Assembly: GCF_030849025.1 (NCBI RefSeq)
Contig: NZ_CP118224.1
Coordinates: 1,224,001-1,288,000, forward strand
Length of the DNA stretch: 64,000 nucleotides
Direction of reading: 5' to 3'
From: Oceanimonas pelagia
GTDB lineage: Bacteria; Pseudomonadota; Gammaproteobacteria; Enterobacterales; Aeromonadaceae
Shown: piece by piece, positions 43,084 through 52,048 of the stretch
How the letters are laid out: each line of letters starts with the position of its first letter
Numbering within the stretch: position 1 is the stretch's first letter
Notes under the pieces: generated by a model
What the model saw: the letters and a program-made list of their open reading frames with translations, nothing else
What the model was told of the DNA's origin: nothing
The model's database searches: none
Translations under genes and position numbers: made by a program

Positions 43084-44355
43084 ATGAGTATTTTTGACGT
43101 AATGGAATCCAGTGTACAAACCTATGCCCGCTCGTTTCCGGTGGTGTTTAATCAGGCCAGGGGCGTGTGGCTGCACGATCAGGGCGGCAAGCGCTACCTG
43201 GACTTTCTGGCCGGTGCCGGTACCCTCAACTACGGCCACAACCACCCGGCCCTGAAAGAGGCTCTGATCGAATATATTCAACGGGACGGCATCACCCACG
43301 GCCTGGACATGCACACCGATGCCAAGGCGAAATTCCTGAGCGCGCTGCAGAACATCATTCTCAAGCCCCGTGATCTGGATCACGTGGCCCAGTTCACCGG
43401 CCCCACCGGCACCAATGCGGTGGAAGCGGCGATGAAACTGGCGCGCAAGGTCACCGGCCGGGAAAACATCGTGGCTTTCACCAACGGTTTTCACGGTGTG
43501 AGCCTGGGCGCCCTGGCGGCCACCGGCAACCAGCATCATCGCGGTGGCGCCGGCACCGTGCTGGCCAACGTGACCCGTTTGCCCTACGACGGGTACGCCG
43601 GCACCGGTGAAGACAGCCTGGTGCTGTTCGAAACCATGCTGAACGACAACTCCAGTGGCCTGGACAAGCCCGCCGCCGTGCTGTTTGAAGTGGTACAGGG
43701 CGAGGGGGGCCTGAACGCCGCCTCGGTCACGTGGTTGCAGCGCCTGGAGAAAATCTGCCGCGCCCACGGCATTCTGCTGATTGCCGACGACATTCAGGCC
43801 GGCTGCGGCCGCACCGGCACCTTCTTCAGTTTTGAGCCCGCCGGTATCAAGCCCGACATCATCACCCTGTCCAAGTCGCTGAGCGGTATGGGCCTGCCCT
43901 TTGCGCTGGTGCTGTTGCGTCCGGATCTGGATCAGTGGGAGCCGGGCGAGCACAACGGCACCTTCCGGGGCAACAACCACGCCTTTATCACCGCCCGCAA
44001 GGCGCTGGAAACCTTCTGGCAGGACGACGCCTTTGCCGCCGGTGTGCGTGCCAAGGGTGAGCTGCTCACCCGCCGTCTGCAAACCCTGGTGGACAAGTAC
44101 CCCCAGCTGTTCGACAAGGTGAAAGGCCGCGGCATGATGCAGGGCATCGCCTGCGTGAACGGCGACATTGCCGACGAGATCACCAGCCGGGCCTTTGAGC
44201 TGGGCCTGGTCATCGAAACCGCCGGCCCCGACGACGAAGTGGTCAAGTGCCTGTGCCCGCTCATTATCACCGAAGCCGAGCTGACCCAGGGCCTGGATTG
44301 GCTGGAGCAGGCCATTGTCGACGTGGCCGCCAAGCGCCTGAAAAAGGCGTCATAA
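43084..44355 (+). CDS. ectB: L-2,4-diaminobutyrate:2-oxoglutarate aminotransferase
   Basis: A 423-residue class III PLP aminotransferase that makes L-2,4-diaminobutyrate from aspartate semialdehyde and glutamate. FTGPTGTNAVEAAMKLARKVTGR and the PLP lysine in IITLSKSLSGMGLP are clear. I chose the ATG at 43084, after AAGGAG, over the GTG just before it. Confidence 0.96.
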   Translation: MSIFDVMESSVQTYARSFPVVFNQARGVWLHDQGGKRYLDFLAGAGTLNYGHNHPALKEALIEYIQRDGITHGLDMHTDAKAKFLSALQNIILKPRDLDHVAQFTGPTGTNAVEAAMKLARKVTGRENIVAFTNGFHGVSLGALAATGNQHHRGGAGTVLANVTRLPYDGYAGTGEDSLVLFETMLNDNSSGLDKPAAVLFEVVQGEGGLNAASVTWLQRLEKICRAHGILLIADDIQAGCGRTGTFFSFEPAGIKPDIITLSKSLSGMGLPFALVLLRPDLDQWEPGEHNGTFRGNNHAFITARKALETFWQDDAFAAGVRAKGELLTRRLQTLVDKYPQLFDKVKGRGMMQGIACVNGDIADEITSRAFELGLVIETAGPDDEVVKCLCPLIITEAELTQGLDWLEQAIVDVAAKRLKKAS

Positions 44356-44437
44356 GCCTGCATTATCGCCCTGAAATGTAACAATACGGCCCCGCCCTGG
44401 CGGGGTCGCAAATACCGAACAAACTGAAGGAAACACC

Positions 44438-44845
44438 ATGATCGTACGTACCCTTGCCGACTGTGAGAAAACCGAGCGTCGCGTGGAGTCCGAAACCGGC
44501 ACCTGGGAAAGCACCCGCATGTTGCTCAAGGACGACAAGATGGGTTTTTCGTTTCATATCACCACCATCTACGCCAACACCGAAACCCACATCCATTACC
44601 GGAACCATCTGGAGTCGGTGTATTGCATGAGTGGCAACGGCGAAATCGAGGATCTGGCCACCGGCAGGATTTACCAGATTGAGCCGGGCACCCTTTACAT
44701 TCTCGATCAGCACGACGAGCACCTGCTGCGCGGCGGCAGCGAAGACATGAAGCTGGCCTGTGTATTCAACCCGCCGCTCACCGGCAAGGAAGTGCACGAC
44801 GCCGACGGCGTGTATCCGCTGGAAACGGAAGCAGCGGAAGGCTAA
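44438..44845 (+). CDS. ectC: L-ectoine synthase
   Basis: A 135-residue cupin enzyme that cyclises N-gamma-acetyl-diaminobutyrate to ectoine. [18 protein letters not shown], the metal-site segment [19 protein letters not shown] and [12 protein letters not shown] are family features. No ectD (hydroxylase) follows, so the product is probably ectoine only. Confidence 0.97.
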   Translation: MIVRTLADCEKTERRVESETGTWESTRMLLKDDKMGFSFHITTIYANTETHIHYRNHLESVYCMSGNGEIEDLATGRIYQIEPGTLYILDQHDEHLLRGGSEDMKLACVFNPPLTGKEVHDADGVYPLETEAAEG

Positions 44846-45222
44846 AGCAAGTCAGCTGCGCAAAGCATCGGCGGGGATTGCTGTAGCCGACCGTCAAATG
44901 CCAGGGCCGAATAATTGCTCCTGCATTTTCGGCATTCCCGCCATCCATGGCGGTCAGATACATTTGCCGAGCGCCCATGGGGCGAGCTTGCTCGCCGTAA
45001 CGAATCAGTAAAGTCTGAGCGAACATCCAGTGAATGTTCGCAGCAGGCTTTACTGGTGAGTGGCATCCCCCGAAGCGTGTCGGCGGAATGCAACCGCGCC
45101 GGTGATTTGCAAAGGCATTATTTCGCACCTTTTCACTGGGCAGGGTTATGAAACCCAGGCCCACTGAAAGTGTGCGCTCCAGAATATCAAACTTTTATTT
45201 CAGGGAACGGGAGAGCAATAAC
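44846..45222. repeat. Hairpin-rich spacer between ectC and the aspartokinase gene
   Basis: This 377-base gap lacks a gene. It holds three perfect or nearly perfect hairpins in series: CCGCCAT-CC-ATGGCGG at 44938-44953, GGCGAGC-TT-GCTCGCC at 44981-44996 (REP-like), and a 50-base hairpin at 45006-45055 with CAGTAAAG and CTTTACTG at its ends and GCGAACAT facing ATGTTCGC inside. They look like small mobile repeats inserted in the operon. Confidence 0.65.
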
Positions 45223-46659
45223 GTGTTACATACGGTAGAAAAAATCGGCGGCACCTCCATGAGCCAGTATCAGGCGGTACGCGACAATATCGTGCTGTAT
45301 AACCGTAAAAACGATAACTACTACCAGCGCATGCTGGTGGTGTCGGCCTTTGGCGGCATTACCGACGGCCTGCTGGAGTGCAAGCGCACCGGCGCGCCCG
45401 GGGTCTATGCCACCTTTGCCGACGCCGAAGACGACCACGCCTGGGAGCAGGCGCTGGACAACGTGAGCCAGCGCATGGCGCAGATCAACGAGCAAATGTT
45501 TGGCGTTACTCCCGAGCGGGCCCTGGCCGACGCCTTTTTGCGGGAACGTATTGCCGGCATTCGTGACTGCCTGCATCACCTGCGCCGGGTCTGTGCCTTT
45601 GGTCAGTTTCAGCTGGCGGAGCAGTTGCAGACCATTCGCGAGCTGCTGGCGGCCATGGGGGAGGCTCACAGTGCCCACAATATGGTGTTGTATCTGCGCC
45701 AGAGCGGCGTGAACGCCATTTTGATGGATCTGACCGGCTGGCGCACCGACGAGGCGCTGCCGCTGGATGAGGTACTCAACCAGGCCCTGGCCCGGGTGGA
45801 TTTGTCTACCCAGCTGCCGGTGGTGACCGGCTATGCTCACTGCAAGGAAGGGCTGATGAGCAGTTTTGACCGGGGCTACAGTGAAATGACCTTCAGCCGG
45901 CTGGCGGTGCTGAGCGGCGCCCGGGAAGCCATTATTCACAAGGAGTATCACCTGAGCAGCGCCGATCCGCGCCTGGCCGGCGAGGACCAGGTTATTCCCA
46001 TTGGCCGTACCAACTACGACGTGACCGATCAGCTGTCCAACCTCGGCATGGAGGCCATTCACCCCCAGGCCGCCAAGGGGCTGCGTCAGCAGGGCATTCC
46101 GCTGCGGGTGCGCAATACCTTTGAGCCGGACCACGAAGGCACGCTGATCACCACCGACTACCGCAGCCCGGCACCCTGTGTGGAAATGGTGGCCGGCCGT
46201 CGTAACCTGTTTGCGGTGGAGCTGTTCGATCAGGACATGGTGGGCCGGGTGTCCCATTACGCCGAGGGCTTTACCGACGAGCTTGACAAGATGCACCTGA
46301 ACCTGGTGGCCAAGGACATGAATGCCAACACCCTCACCTATTATGTGGCGGGCAACCGCAAGCAGGTGCGCCGGCTGGTGGGAACCCTGCAACGCCGCTT
46401 TGAAAACGCCGAGGTCACCACCCACAAGGTCTCGCTGGTGTCGGCGGTGGGCAGCGACATGAGCATTCCCGGCCTGCTGGCCCGCTCGGTGGGCGCGCTC
46501 AACCGGGCCGAGGTGCCGGTGCGCGCCGTGCACCAGTCGTTGCGGGCGGTGGAAATGCAGTTTATCGTCGACGACGAGTTCTACGAGCGGGCGGTGGTGG
46601 CTCTGCACGATGAACTGGTGCAGACCCATGCCGAGACCGTAGCGCTGGCGGTGGCGTAA
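45223..46659 (+). CDS. ask_ect: Ectoine-specific aspartokinase
   Basis: A 478-residue aspartate kinase that feeds phosphoaspartate into ectoine synthesis and, as a family trait, escapes normal feedback inhibition. HTVEKIGGTSMSQYQAVRDNI and MLVVSAFGGITDGLLECK mark the catalytic domain, with ACT domains at the C-terminus. I chose the GTG at 45223 because GGGAGAG lies before it and it gives the usual Ask_Ect N-terminus; the frame is open to an ATG at 45148. Confidence 0.92.
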   Translation: MLHTVEKIGGTSMSQYQAVRDNIVLYNRKNDNYYQRMLVVSAFGGITDGLLECKRTGAPGVYATFADAEDDHAWEQALDNVSQRMAQINEQMFGVTPERALADAFLRERIAGIRDCLHHLRRVCAFGQFQLAEQLQTIRELLAAMGEAHSAHNMVLYLRQSGVNAILMDLTGWRTDEALPLDEVLNQALARVDLSTQLPVVTGYAHCKEGLMSSFDRGYSEMTFSRLAVLSGAREAIIHKEYHLSSADPRLAGEDQVIPIGRTNYDVTDQLSNLGMEAIHPQAAKGLRQQGIPLRVRNTFEPDHEGTLITTDYRSPAPCVEMVAGRRNLFAVELFDQDMVGRVSHYAEGFTDELDKMHLNLVAKDMNANTLTYYVAGNRKQVRRLVGTLQRRFENAEVTTHKVSLVSAVGSDMSIPGLLARSVGALNRAEVPVRAVHQSLRAVEMQFIVDDEFYERAVVALHDELVQTHAETVALAVA

Positions 46660-46789
46660 ACATCACCACAAGCCGTCATGGCCACCTTCGTGGGCATGAC
46701 GGCTGTTCCGGCCTGGCCATCGCTACACTGGCAGCAGGTCCCGCATTTTGGCACACTGGCACTATCGCTTGTTTTAATGAGATTCCTTC

Positions 46790-47071
46790 ATGGCAAAACG
46801 TGCCTGTGCCCTGCATATTCTGGTAAAAACCGAGGCCGAGTGTCAGGCCCTCAAGGCCCAGCTCGACAAGGGGGCCGATTTTCACCAGCTCGCCAAAAAG
46901 CACTCCCTCTGCCCGTCCGGTAAAAAGGGCGGTGATCTGGGCGAATTCAGCAAGGGCGACATGGTCGGCCCGTTTGACAAGGCGGTGTTCACCGGGCCCG
47001 AGCTCAAGGTGCAGGGGCCGGTTAAAACCCGTTTTGGCTATCATCTGATCAAGGTGCTCTACCGCCACTGA
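46790..47071 (+). CDS. ppiC: Peptidyl-prolyl cis-trans isomerase C (parvulin)
   Basis: A 93-residue single-domain parvulin. [45 protein letters not shown] and [10 protein letters not shown] match PpiC along its full length. It has no signal peptide and should be cytoplasmic. Confidence 0.95.
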   Translation: MAKRACALHILVKTEAECQALKAQLDKGADFHQLAKKHSLCPSGKKGGDLGEFSKGDMVGPFDKAVFTGPELKVQGPVKTRFGYHLIKVLYRH

Positions 47072-47101
47072 TCCCCGTCACCCATTCACCGGACAGCGTT
47101 C

Positions 47102-48724
47102 ATGTATCTTGAGCACGTTCAGATCCACAATTTCCTCGGTATCAATCGGCTTTCCCTGCCGCTGGATCAGAGCACGGCGCTGATGGGGGAAAACGCCTGG
47201 GGTAAAACCAGTCTGTTCCGGGCCCTGTGGCGGCTGATGGGGCGGGGCGCCTGCTGTTACGCGTTTGCGGAAGAAGACTTTTTTCGTACCGAAGACGGCC
47301 AGCCTGCCGATGAACTGTTGATTGTTCTCACTTACCGCGAGCACAGGCCCGGAGTGAGCGAGCACTCCAGTCGTCTGGCCCGGCTGGAGCCTGTGTGGGT
47401 GGCCCACAAGGACAGGTATCACCGGGTGCACTACCGCGCCAGCGCCCGGCGGGAAAATGGTGCCGTGCATTGCCGCCACGAGTTTCTCGACGGTGCCGGT
47501 AACGTCATTGAACTGGCCGATGCCCACGCCATGGTGCACCGGCTGATTGAAATGAACCCGGTGTTCCGGCTGCGGGACTCCCGGGGCGCGCCCCGGGATC
47601 TGCCCATCGTCAACCTCAACGGCGACTACCAGCAACTGCTGAGCCGGCTGAGCGAACAGCTGGCGGAAGAAGACGAGCTCAGCCGCGCCGAGATCCAGGC
47701 AGGCCTGGACGCGGTACGGCAACTGTTTGAACACTACTTTACCCCCCAGGGCGCCACCAGCCGGGCACCGCGCCGGGCCCGGGACATCGCCATTCACCCG
47801 GTTACCCTCAGCCAGCTGGGCAAATTCAACGACTGGCAGCCGCCGGGTGAGGAAAGCGGCCTGTCGCTGGCGCTGGCGGCGGTGGCCCGTACCATTCTGC
47901 AGGCCCGGGGTGGGCGGCCCATTGAAACCGGATCCCGGCCGCTGCTGCTGATAGAAGATCCCGAAAGCCGGTTGCACCCCACCATGCTGGCGGCCACCTG
48001 GGGCATTCTGGAGCGCTTTCCCGGCCAGAAACTGGTCACCACCAATTCCGGGGATCTGCTGTCGGCGTTTCCTCTCAACCATTTGCGCCGGCTGGTGCGG
48101 CTGGAAGAGGAAACCCGTTGTCTGCACATCGGCAACGAACGCTACAGCGCCGAAGACATGCGCCGCATCGCCTTTCATGTGCGCATCAACCGGCCCATGT
48201 CGCTGTTTGCCCGCTACTGGTTGCTGGTGGAAGGGGAAACCGAAATCTGGCTGCTCTCCGAGCTGGCGCGCATCTGCGGTTATGTGCTGCCCGCCGAGGG
48301 CATTCGTATTATCGAGTTTGCCCAGTGTGGCCACAGCCCGCTTATCAAGGTGGCGCGGGACTTTGGCATTGGCTGGCATCTGCTGACCGACGGCGACGAG
48401 GCCGGACAGAAATACGCCCAGGGGGTGCGCAGCATGCTGCGGGGCGAGCGGGAAGGGGACCATCTTACCGTGCTGCCCCGGGCCGACATTGAGCATTACA
48501 TGTATTTCAACGGCCTGGAGCAGGTGTTTCGCCACGAGGCCAACATTCACGACAAGCACACGCCGCCGTCGCGCATCATCGAGCGGGCGCTCAGCCGGCG
48601 TAGCAAGCCGGGCATGGCCCTGGCCATGGTGGAAGCCATTGAACCCCTCGGCATCGACGGGGTGCCGGTGGAATTGCGGCGCATGTTTGCCCGCATGGTC
48701 GCGCTCGCCCGCCGACAAAGGTAG
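47102..48724 (+). CDS. ybjD: OLD-family ATP-dependent nuclease (YbjD-like)
   Basis: A 540-residue protein. An N-terminal ABC-type ATPase domain has the P-loop GENAWGKTS at 29-37 and the segment LLLIEDPESRLHPTMLA (Walker B). A C-terminal Toprim domain has VEGETEIWLLSEL and TDGDEAGQKYA. OLD proteins are DNA nucleases, some linked to phage defence, but YbjD's role is not established. There is no gabB-type helicase next to it, so this looks like the solitary housekeeping form. Confidence 0.9.
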   Translation: MYLEHVQIHNFLGINRLSLPLDQSTALMGENAWGKTSLFRALWRLMGRGACCYAFAEEDFFRTEDGQPADELLIVLTYREHRPGVSEHSSRLARLEPVWVAHKDRYHRVHYRASARRENGAVHCRHEFLDGAGNVIELADAHAMVHRLIEMNPVFRLRDSRGAPRDLPIVNLNGDYQQLLSRLSEQLAEEDELSRAEIQAGLDAVRQLFEHYFTPQGATSRAPRRARDIAIHPVTLSQLGKFNDWQPPGEESGLSLALAAVARTILQARGGRPIETGSRPLLLIEDPESRLHPTMLAATWGILERFPGQKLVTTNSGDLLSAFPLNHLRRLVRLEEETRCLHIGNERYSAEDMRRIAFHVRINRPMSLFARYWLLVEGETEIWLLSELARICGYVLPAEGIRIIEFAQCGHSPLIKVARDFGIGWHLLTDGDEAGQKYAQGVRSMLRGEREGDHLTVLPRADIEHYMYFNGLEQVFRHEANIHDKHTPPSRIIERALSRRSKPGMALAMVEAIEPLGIDGVPVELRRMFARMVALARRQR

Positions 48725-48755
48725 AATGCGCCCCACGAATTGACGGAGGCAAATC

Positions 48756-49484
48756 ATGACAGAATTGCTGCCGGCGCGATTGTTCGCGCCTTTGGCTCTG
48801 AGCGCGGTGGCGGCCCTGGCGCTGCTGGTGTGGATACTGAAAAACGGCGAACTCTGCCCCGGCCAGCGCCGGCGCATCGGCGACGGCGCCATGTCGGTGT
48901 GGGCGGTGTTTGGTCTGGCGCTGATGCTGGGGGTTGAAGCGGCCGTGCCGGCCTTCATGCTGTGGCTGGGGGGGGCCACCCTGGTGGTGGGGCTGGGCGC
49001 CGTGTTGTATCAGGCCCGCATGCAGGGCAAGCGCAGCCTGAGTGTGAGCTGGCATTACCCGGCGCTGGTGCTGGCCCTGCTCTTTGGTGCCCTGGTGAGC
49101 TGGCGCATGGGGCCGGGCTGGGCGCTGCTGGCGGCCGGCGCCGGTGGTTGTGTGTTTGCCCATCTTATTATGGTACGCGCCCGCCACCGGCTGCAGGCGT
49201 TTAATGTGTTGCTGCCCCTGGCCGGCTCTGCCTTTGGCGTGCTCTGGCTGCTGGCGCTGGCGGTGCGGGCCGCCGGTCTTGAGGACGCGGCCCTGGCGGC
49301 GCTGGTGATGCCTTTTGTGCAGGTGAGTGCCGCCGTGCTGGTTGGCGCCCTGGTGTGGTTGCTGCCCTTGCTGCGCAAGGAGCAGACCAAACCGCCGGTG
49401 ATTGCGGTTGCGGCCCTGTTAATTTTGGGGGCGCTCACCCTTGGTCAGGGCATGATCTGGCACATGGCCGGTAACATTAGTTAA
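48756..49484 (+). CDS. Multi-spanning membrane protein of unknown function
   Basis: A 242-residue very hydrophobic protein with seven or eight predicted spans, which recalls the DmsC anchor type (ELLPARLFAPLALSAVAALALLVW at the start), but no partner subunits are nearby. AGGCAAAT is a weak ribosome site before the ATG. The function is not known. Confidence 0.6.
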   Translation: MTELLPARLFAPLALSAVAALALLVWILKNGELCPGQRRRIGDGAMSVWAVFGLALMLGVEAAVPAFMLWLGGATLVVGLGAVLYQARMQGKRSLSVSWHYPALVLALLFGALVSWRMGPGWALLAAGAGGCVFAHLIMVRARHRLQAFNVLLPLAGSAFGVLWLLALAVRAAGLEDAALAALVMPFVQVSAAVLVGALVWLLPLLRKEQTKPPVIAVAALLILGALTLGQGMIWHMAGNIS

Positions 49485-49576
49485 ACATCAATTTTTCTGG
49501 CCGAATCACAAATTTTTCTCGTTGTACTTGTGATTGGGCCATTTCTAGAATGCGCGCCTCGAAATCCGGAGGCGCC

Positions 49577-50716
49577 ATGCATCTTGTTCCCCTTTACACC
49601 CATCTGATCCTGCTGACCCTGGGCAATGCCTTCCTGGTGACCCTGGTGGCCGTCTACCTCAACGGCCAGGGCGCGCCGGCGGCACAAATTGGCCTGGTGG
49701 GGGCGGCCTTTTACCTGGGCATGCTGGGGGCGAGCTTTTTTGCCGACAAACTCATTCAGCAACTGGGCCATGTACGTGCCCTGGTGCTGTGCAGTGCCAC
49801 CCTGTCGCTGGCGGCACTGGCGCTGACCTGGACCAGCCTGTTGCCGTTGTGGCTGGTGTTGCGCATGGTGGCGGGCATGGCGGCGGCGGTGAGCTTTGTG
49901 GCGGTGGAAAGCTGGGTGCTGGGGGTGGCGCCGCTCAATCGCCGCTCCGGTGCCATGGCCCGTTACATGCTGGTGTATTACTTCAGTTACGGTGCCAGCC
50001 AGCTGTTTATTGACTGGATTCCGGTTGCCAGTCCGCTGGCCTTCTGGCTGGCCACCGGCCTGTGTGCCGCGGCCTTGCTGCCGCTGCGCTGGGCGCGCAC
50101 CCCCAATCTTGACGCCGAAACCGCTGGCGAAGGCGCGGTTTCCGGCAAGCCGCCCCGGGCCGACCGGGCCCTGGGCCTGGCCGGCTGTCTGGTGGCGGGC
50201 ATGCTGCTGGGCGGTCTTTATGCACTGATGCCCATTCAGCTGGAGCAGCTGGCCCTGGGCGAGGAAGTGGGGCTGTACATGGCCTGGCTGATTTTGTGCG
50301 GCATGGCGTTCCAGTTGCCTAACGGCAGCCTGGCGGATCGCTTTGGCAAGCGGGCCATGATGGTGGTGCAGACCCTGATGGTCGGCAGCGGCTGCCTGCT
50401 GCTGTGGGAGTTCAGCGACAACAGCACCCTGATCCTGGCCTTTGCCCTGGTGGGGGCGGGCGCCTTTACCCTGTATCCCACCACCATGTCTTACGCCTGT
50501 GGCAAAATGCATGGCCGGGCCCTGGTGCGCATGACCCAGAAGCTGATGTTTGCCTACAGCATCGGCTCGCTCACCGGCCCGGTGATCGCCGGCATGTTGC
50601 TGGAAAAATACCAGGCCGGGTTGTTTCTGTTCATTATTCTGCTGGTGGCGGGCTGGGCCCTGTGGCTGTTGCTGGTGCGGCTGGTGCTCGACAAGCCTCT
50701 GGGCGATGCGGTGTAA
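49577..50716 (+). CDS. MFS transporter, YcaD-like
   Basis: A 379-residue transporter with about 12 membrane spans. The repeated segments GAAFYLGMLGASFFADKLIQQLGHVRALV and LPNGSLADRFGKRAMMV are MFS loops (between spans 2-3 and 8-9). YcaD proteins have no known substrate. The ATG at 49577 is preceded by GGAGG; an in-frame upstream ATG at 49550 lacks one. Confidence 0.82.
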   Translation: MHLVPLYTHLILLTLGNAFLVTLVAVYLNGQGAPAAQIGLVGAAFYLGMLGASFFADKLIQQLGHVRALVLCSATLSLAALALTWTSLLPLWLVLRMVAGMAAAVSFVAVESWVLGVAPLNRRSGAMARYMLVYYFSYGASQLFIDWIPVASPLAFWLATGLCAAALLPLRWARTPNLDAETAGEGAVSGKPPRADRALGLAGCLVAGMLLGGLYALMPIQLEQLALGEEVGLYMAWLILCGMAFQLPNGSLADRFGKRAMMVVQTLMVGSGCLLLWEFSDNSTLILAFALVGAGAFTLYPTTMSYACGKMHGRALVRMTQKLMFAYSIGSLTGPVIAGMLLEKYQAGLFLFIILLVAGWALWLLLVRLVLDKPLGDAV

Positions 50717-50762
50717 CCAGGCTTGTTGCCGGGGCATATGTCGTTTTTCCTGCAACCATGAG

Positions 50763-50788
50763 AAAAGGCCTGCACATGCAGGCCTTTT
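50763..50788 (+). terminator. Intrinsic terminator after the MFS gene
   Basis: AAAAGGCCTGCACATGCAGGCCTTTT is palindromic over its full length (stem of 12 bp with a minimal loop) and ends in T residues. Confidence 0.85.
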
Positions 50789-50885
50789 GCTGTTCATGCC
50801 GATGAAACCTCACGGATGACGCTCCGGTCTTAAGAGTGTAATGTCACCATAATAACAATCCGTATTTTCATTACAGGGGGCTTCC

Positions 50886-51359
50886 ATGAAACTGAAACCA
50901 CTTTCTGCCGTTGCCGTGCTGGCCATGCTGGGCCTGGCCGGTTGCGCCAATACCGATGTGTATTCCGGTGATGTGTACAGCAGCAGTGCCGCCGGCCGGG
51001 CCCAGACCGTGACCTACGGCACCCTGGTGTCGGTGCGGCCGGTGAAAATTCAGGCCGGGGATGAAAATCCCAATGTCATCGGTACCCTGGGAGGCGGTGT
51101 GATCGGCGGCATCGCCGGCAGCACGGTCGGGGGGGGCACCGGCCGCTCGCTGGCCACGGCCGCCGGTGCCATTGCCGGTGCCATGGTGGGCTCCAAGGCC
51201 GAGGAAAAGATCAACCAGGTGAACGCGGTGGAGCTGGAGATCCGCACCGACAGCGGCGAGAGCCTGGTGGTGGTGCAAAAGGCGGATCGCAGCTGGCAAC
51301 CGGGCCAGCGGGTGCGCATGATCGGCTCCGGCAGCAGCATGAGCGTGGCGCCATACTGA
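50886..51359 (+). CDS. slyB: SlyB-like outer-membrane lipoprotein with a glycine zipper
   Basis: A 157-residue lipoprotein (lipobox LAGC near residue 20). The GTLVSVRPVKIQAG segment is followed by a glycine-zipper stretch (GGGVIGGIAGSTVGGGTGRS) and a C-terminal RMIGSG beta part, as in SlyB/Pcp proteins. SlyB stabilises the outer membrane and is induced by PhoPQ in enteric bacteria. A bidirectional terminator follows. Confidence 0.88.
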   Translation: MKLKPLSAVAVLAMLGLAGCANTDVYSGDVYSSSAAGRAQTVTYGTLVSVRPVKIQAGDENPNVIGTLGGGVIGGIAGSTVGGGTGRSLATAAGAIAGAMVGSKAEEKINQVNAVELEIRTDSGESLVVVQKADRSWQPGQRVRMIGSGSSMSVAPY

Positions 51360-51371
51360 GATAACTGTTGA

Positions 51372-51407
51372 AAACAAGAAAGGCGCCGCAAGGCGCCTTT
51401 CTTGTTT
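51372..51407. terminator. Bidirectional terminator between slyB and the small peptide gene
   Basis: AAACAAGAAAGGCGCC and GGCGCCTTTCTTGTTT pair over 16 bp around GCAA, with T-rich sequence on both strands. Confidence 0.92.
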
Positions 51408-51462
51408 CACAGGAAATATTGTTATTTCTTAGTGTTTTACAGTCCTGTCTTCCCGGGCTCAG

Positions 51463-51546
51463 TTAGAATTGTGCCAAGGAAGGTGCAGAAACGGCAAGCG
51501 TGGTTGCGCAGACTGTAAAAATGACGGTTATGACTAACTCTTTCAT
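51463..51546 (-). CDS. Predicted 27-residue hydrophobic peptide
   Basis: An ATG at 51546 with an AGGAAGG ribosome site ten bases upstream opens a frame of 27 codons and a TAA. The product starts MKELVITVIFTVCATTLAVS and ends APSLAQF, a charged start, a hydrophobic core and an Ala-x-Ala type end, so it resembles a bare signal peptide or a small membrane peptide. It has its own strong promoter (51580-51608) and shares the slyB terminator. No family is recognised. Support comes from the signals around it. Confidence 0.68.
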   Translation of the reverse strand: MKELVITVIFTVCATTLAVSAPSLAQF

Positions 51547-52048
51547 TATTTACCTTCCTCAACAGTGGGCTGTGTGATCACTATAGCGACACCCTGTTTT
51601 CTTTTCAATCACATTTTTTGTTTTTAACTGCGGTTTCTGTGATGTGAGCAGGATAGCGTCCATTTTTGTCAGTAACTTTGGCGGGATCTTGCTTTAGGCT
51701 TTGAATTTACGACCTTTTATCTTGGTTCTTAAAATAATTTTTTTATTTATATCATACACTTGTGTTGTTTGTTTGGTTTTGTTGGGGTTGGTGGTCTTAC
51801 GGTCAGAAATACGATCTCATTTTGAAAAAACAGGGCGGAAACGCCTCTTGCCGGAAGGAAGGGGCGTTTCCGAGTCTGCCCTGTGGTGAAAATGTGCCCG
51901 CCAAAGCTGACGTGAAAGACAGAAATCCGGGTGTCAGGCCCGGCTTTCTGGCTGAGCAGCCCGATCCGGGACACTGCATTCAAACACCGGTTTCTGCTAG
52001 ACTGCGCGCCAGATTTTTTGGCAGAAACATGTTGATAAACAAACAGGG
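51547..52048. other. Intergenic region upstream of hrpA with a large hairpin
   Basis: The stretch is A+T-rich to about 51790. A two-part hairpin lies at 51831-51883 (CAGGGC with GCCCTG at the outside, GGAAACGCC with GGCGTTTCC inside), followed by a shorter hairpin around 51929-51945 (CCGGG / CCCGG). An open frame here with a TTG start has no ribosome site and I do not call it. Confidence 0.4.
51580..51608 (-). promoter_or_regulatory. Sigma-70 promoter of the 27-residue peptide gene
   Basis: On the minus strand, TTGAAA (51608-51603) and TATAGT (51585-51580) are exactly 17 bases apart, both near consensus. The predicted start of transcription is about 27 bases before the ATG. Confidence 0.75.

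Noticed and set aside
47102-48724. OLD nuclease as part of a Gabija-type defence pair
   Set aside because: The neighbours are ppiC and a membrane protein; no GajB-like helicase is adjacent, and the protein matches the solitary YbjD form.
51701-51889. A 62-codon frame upstream of hrpA with a hydrophobic start
   Set aside because: It would start at TTG without a ribosome site, and its second half runs through a strong hairpin; composition explains the hydrophobic part.
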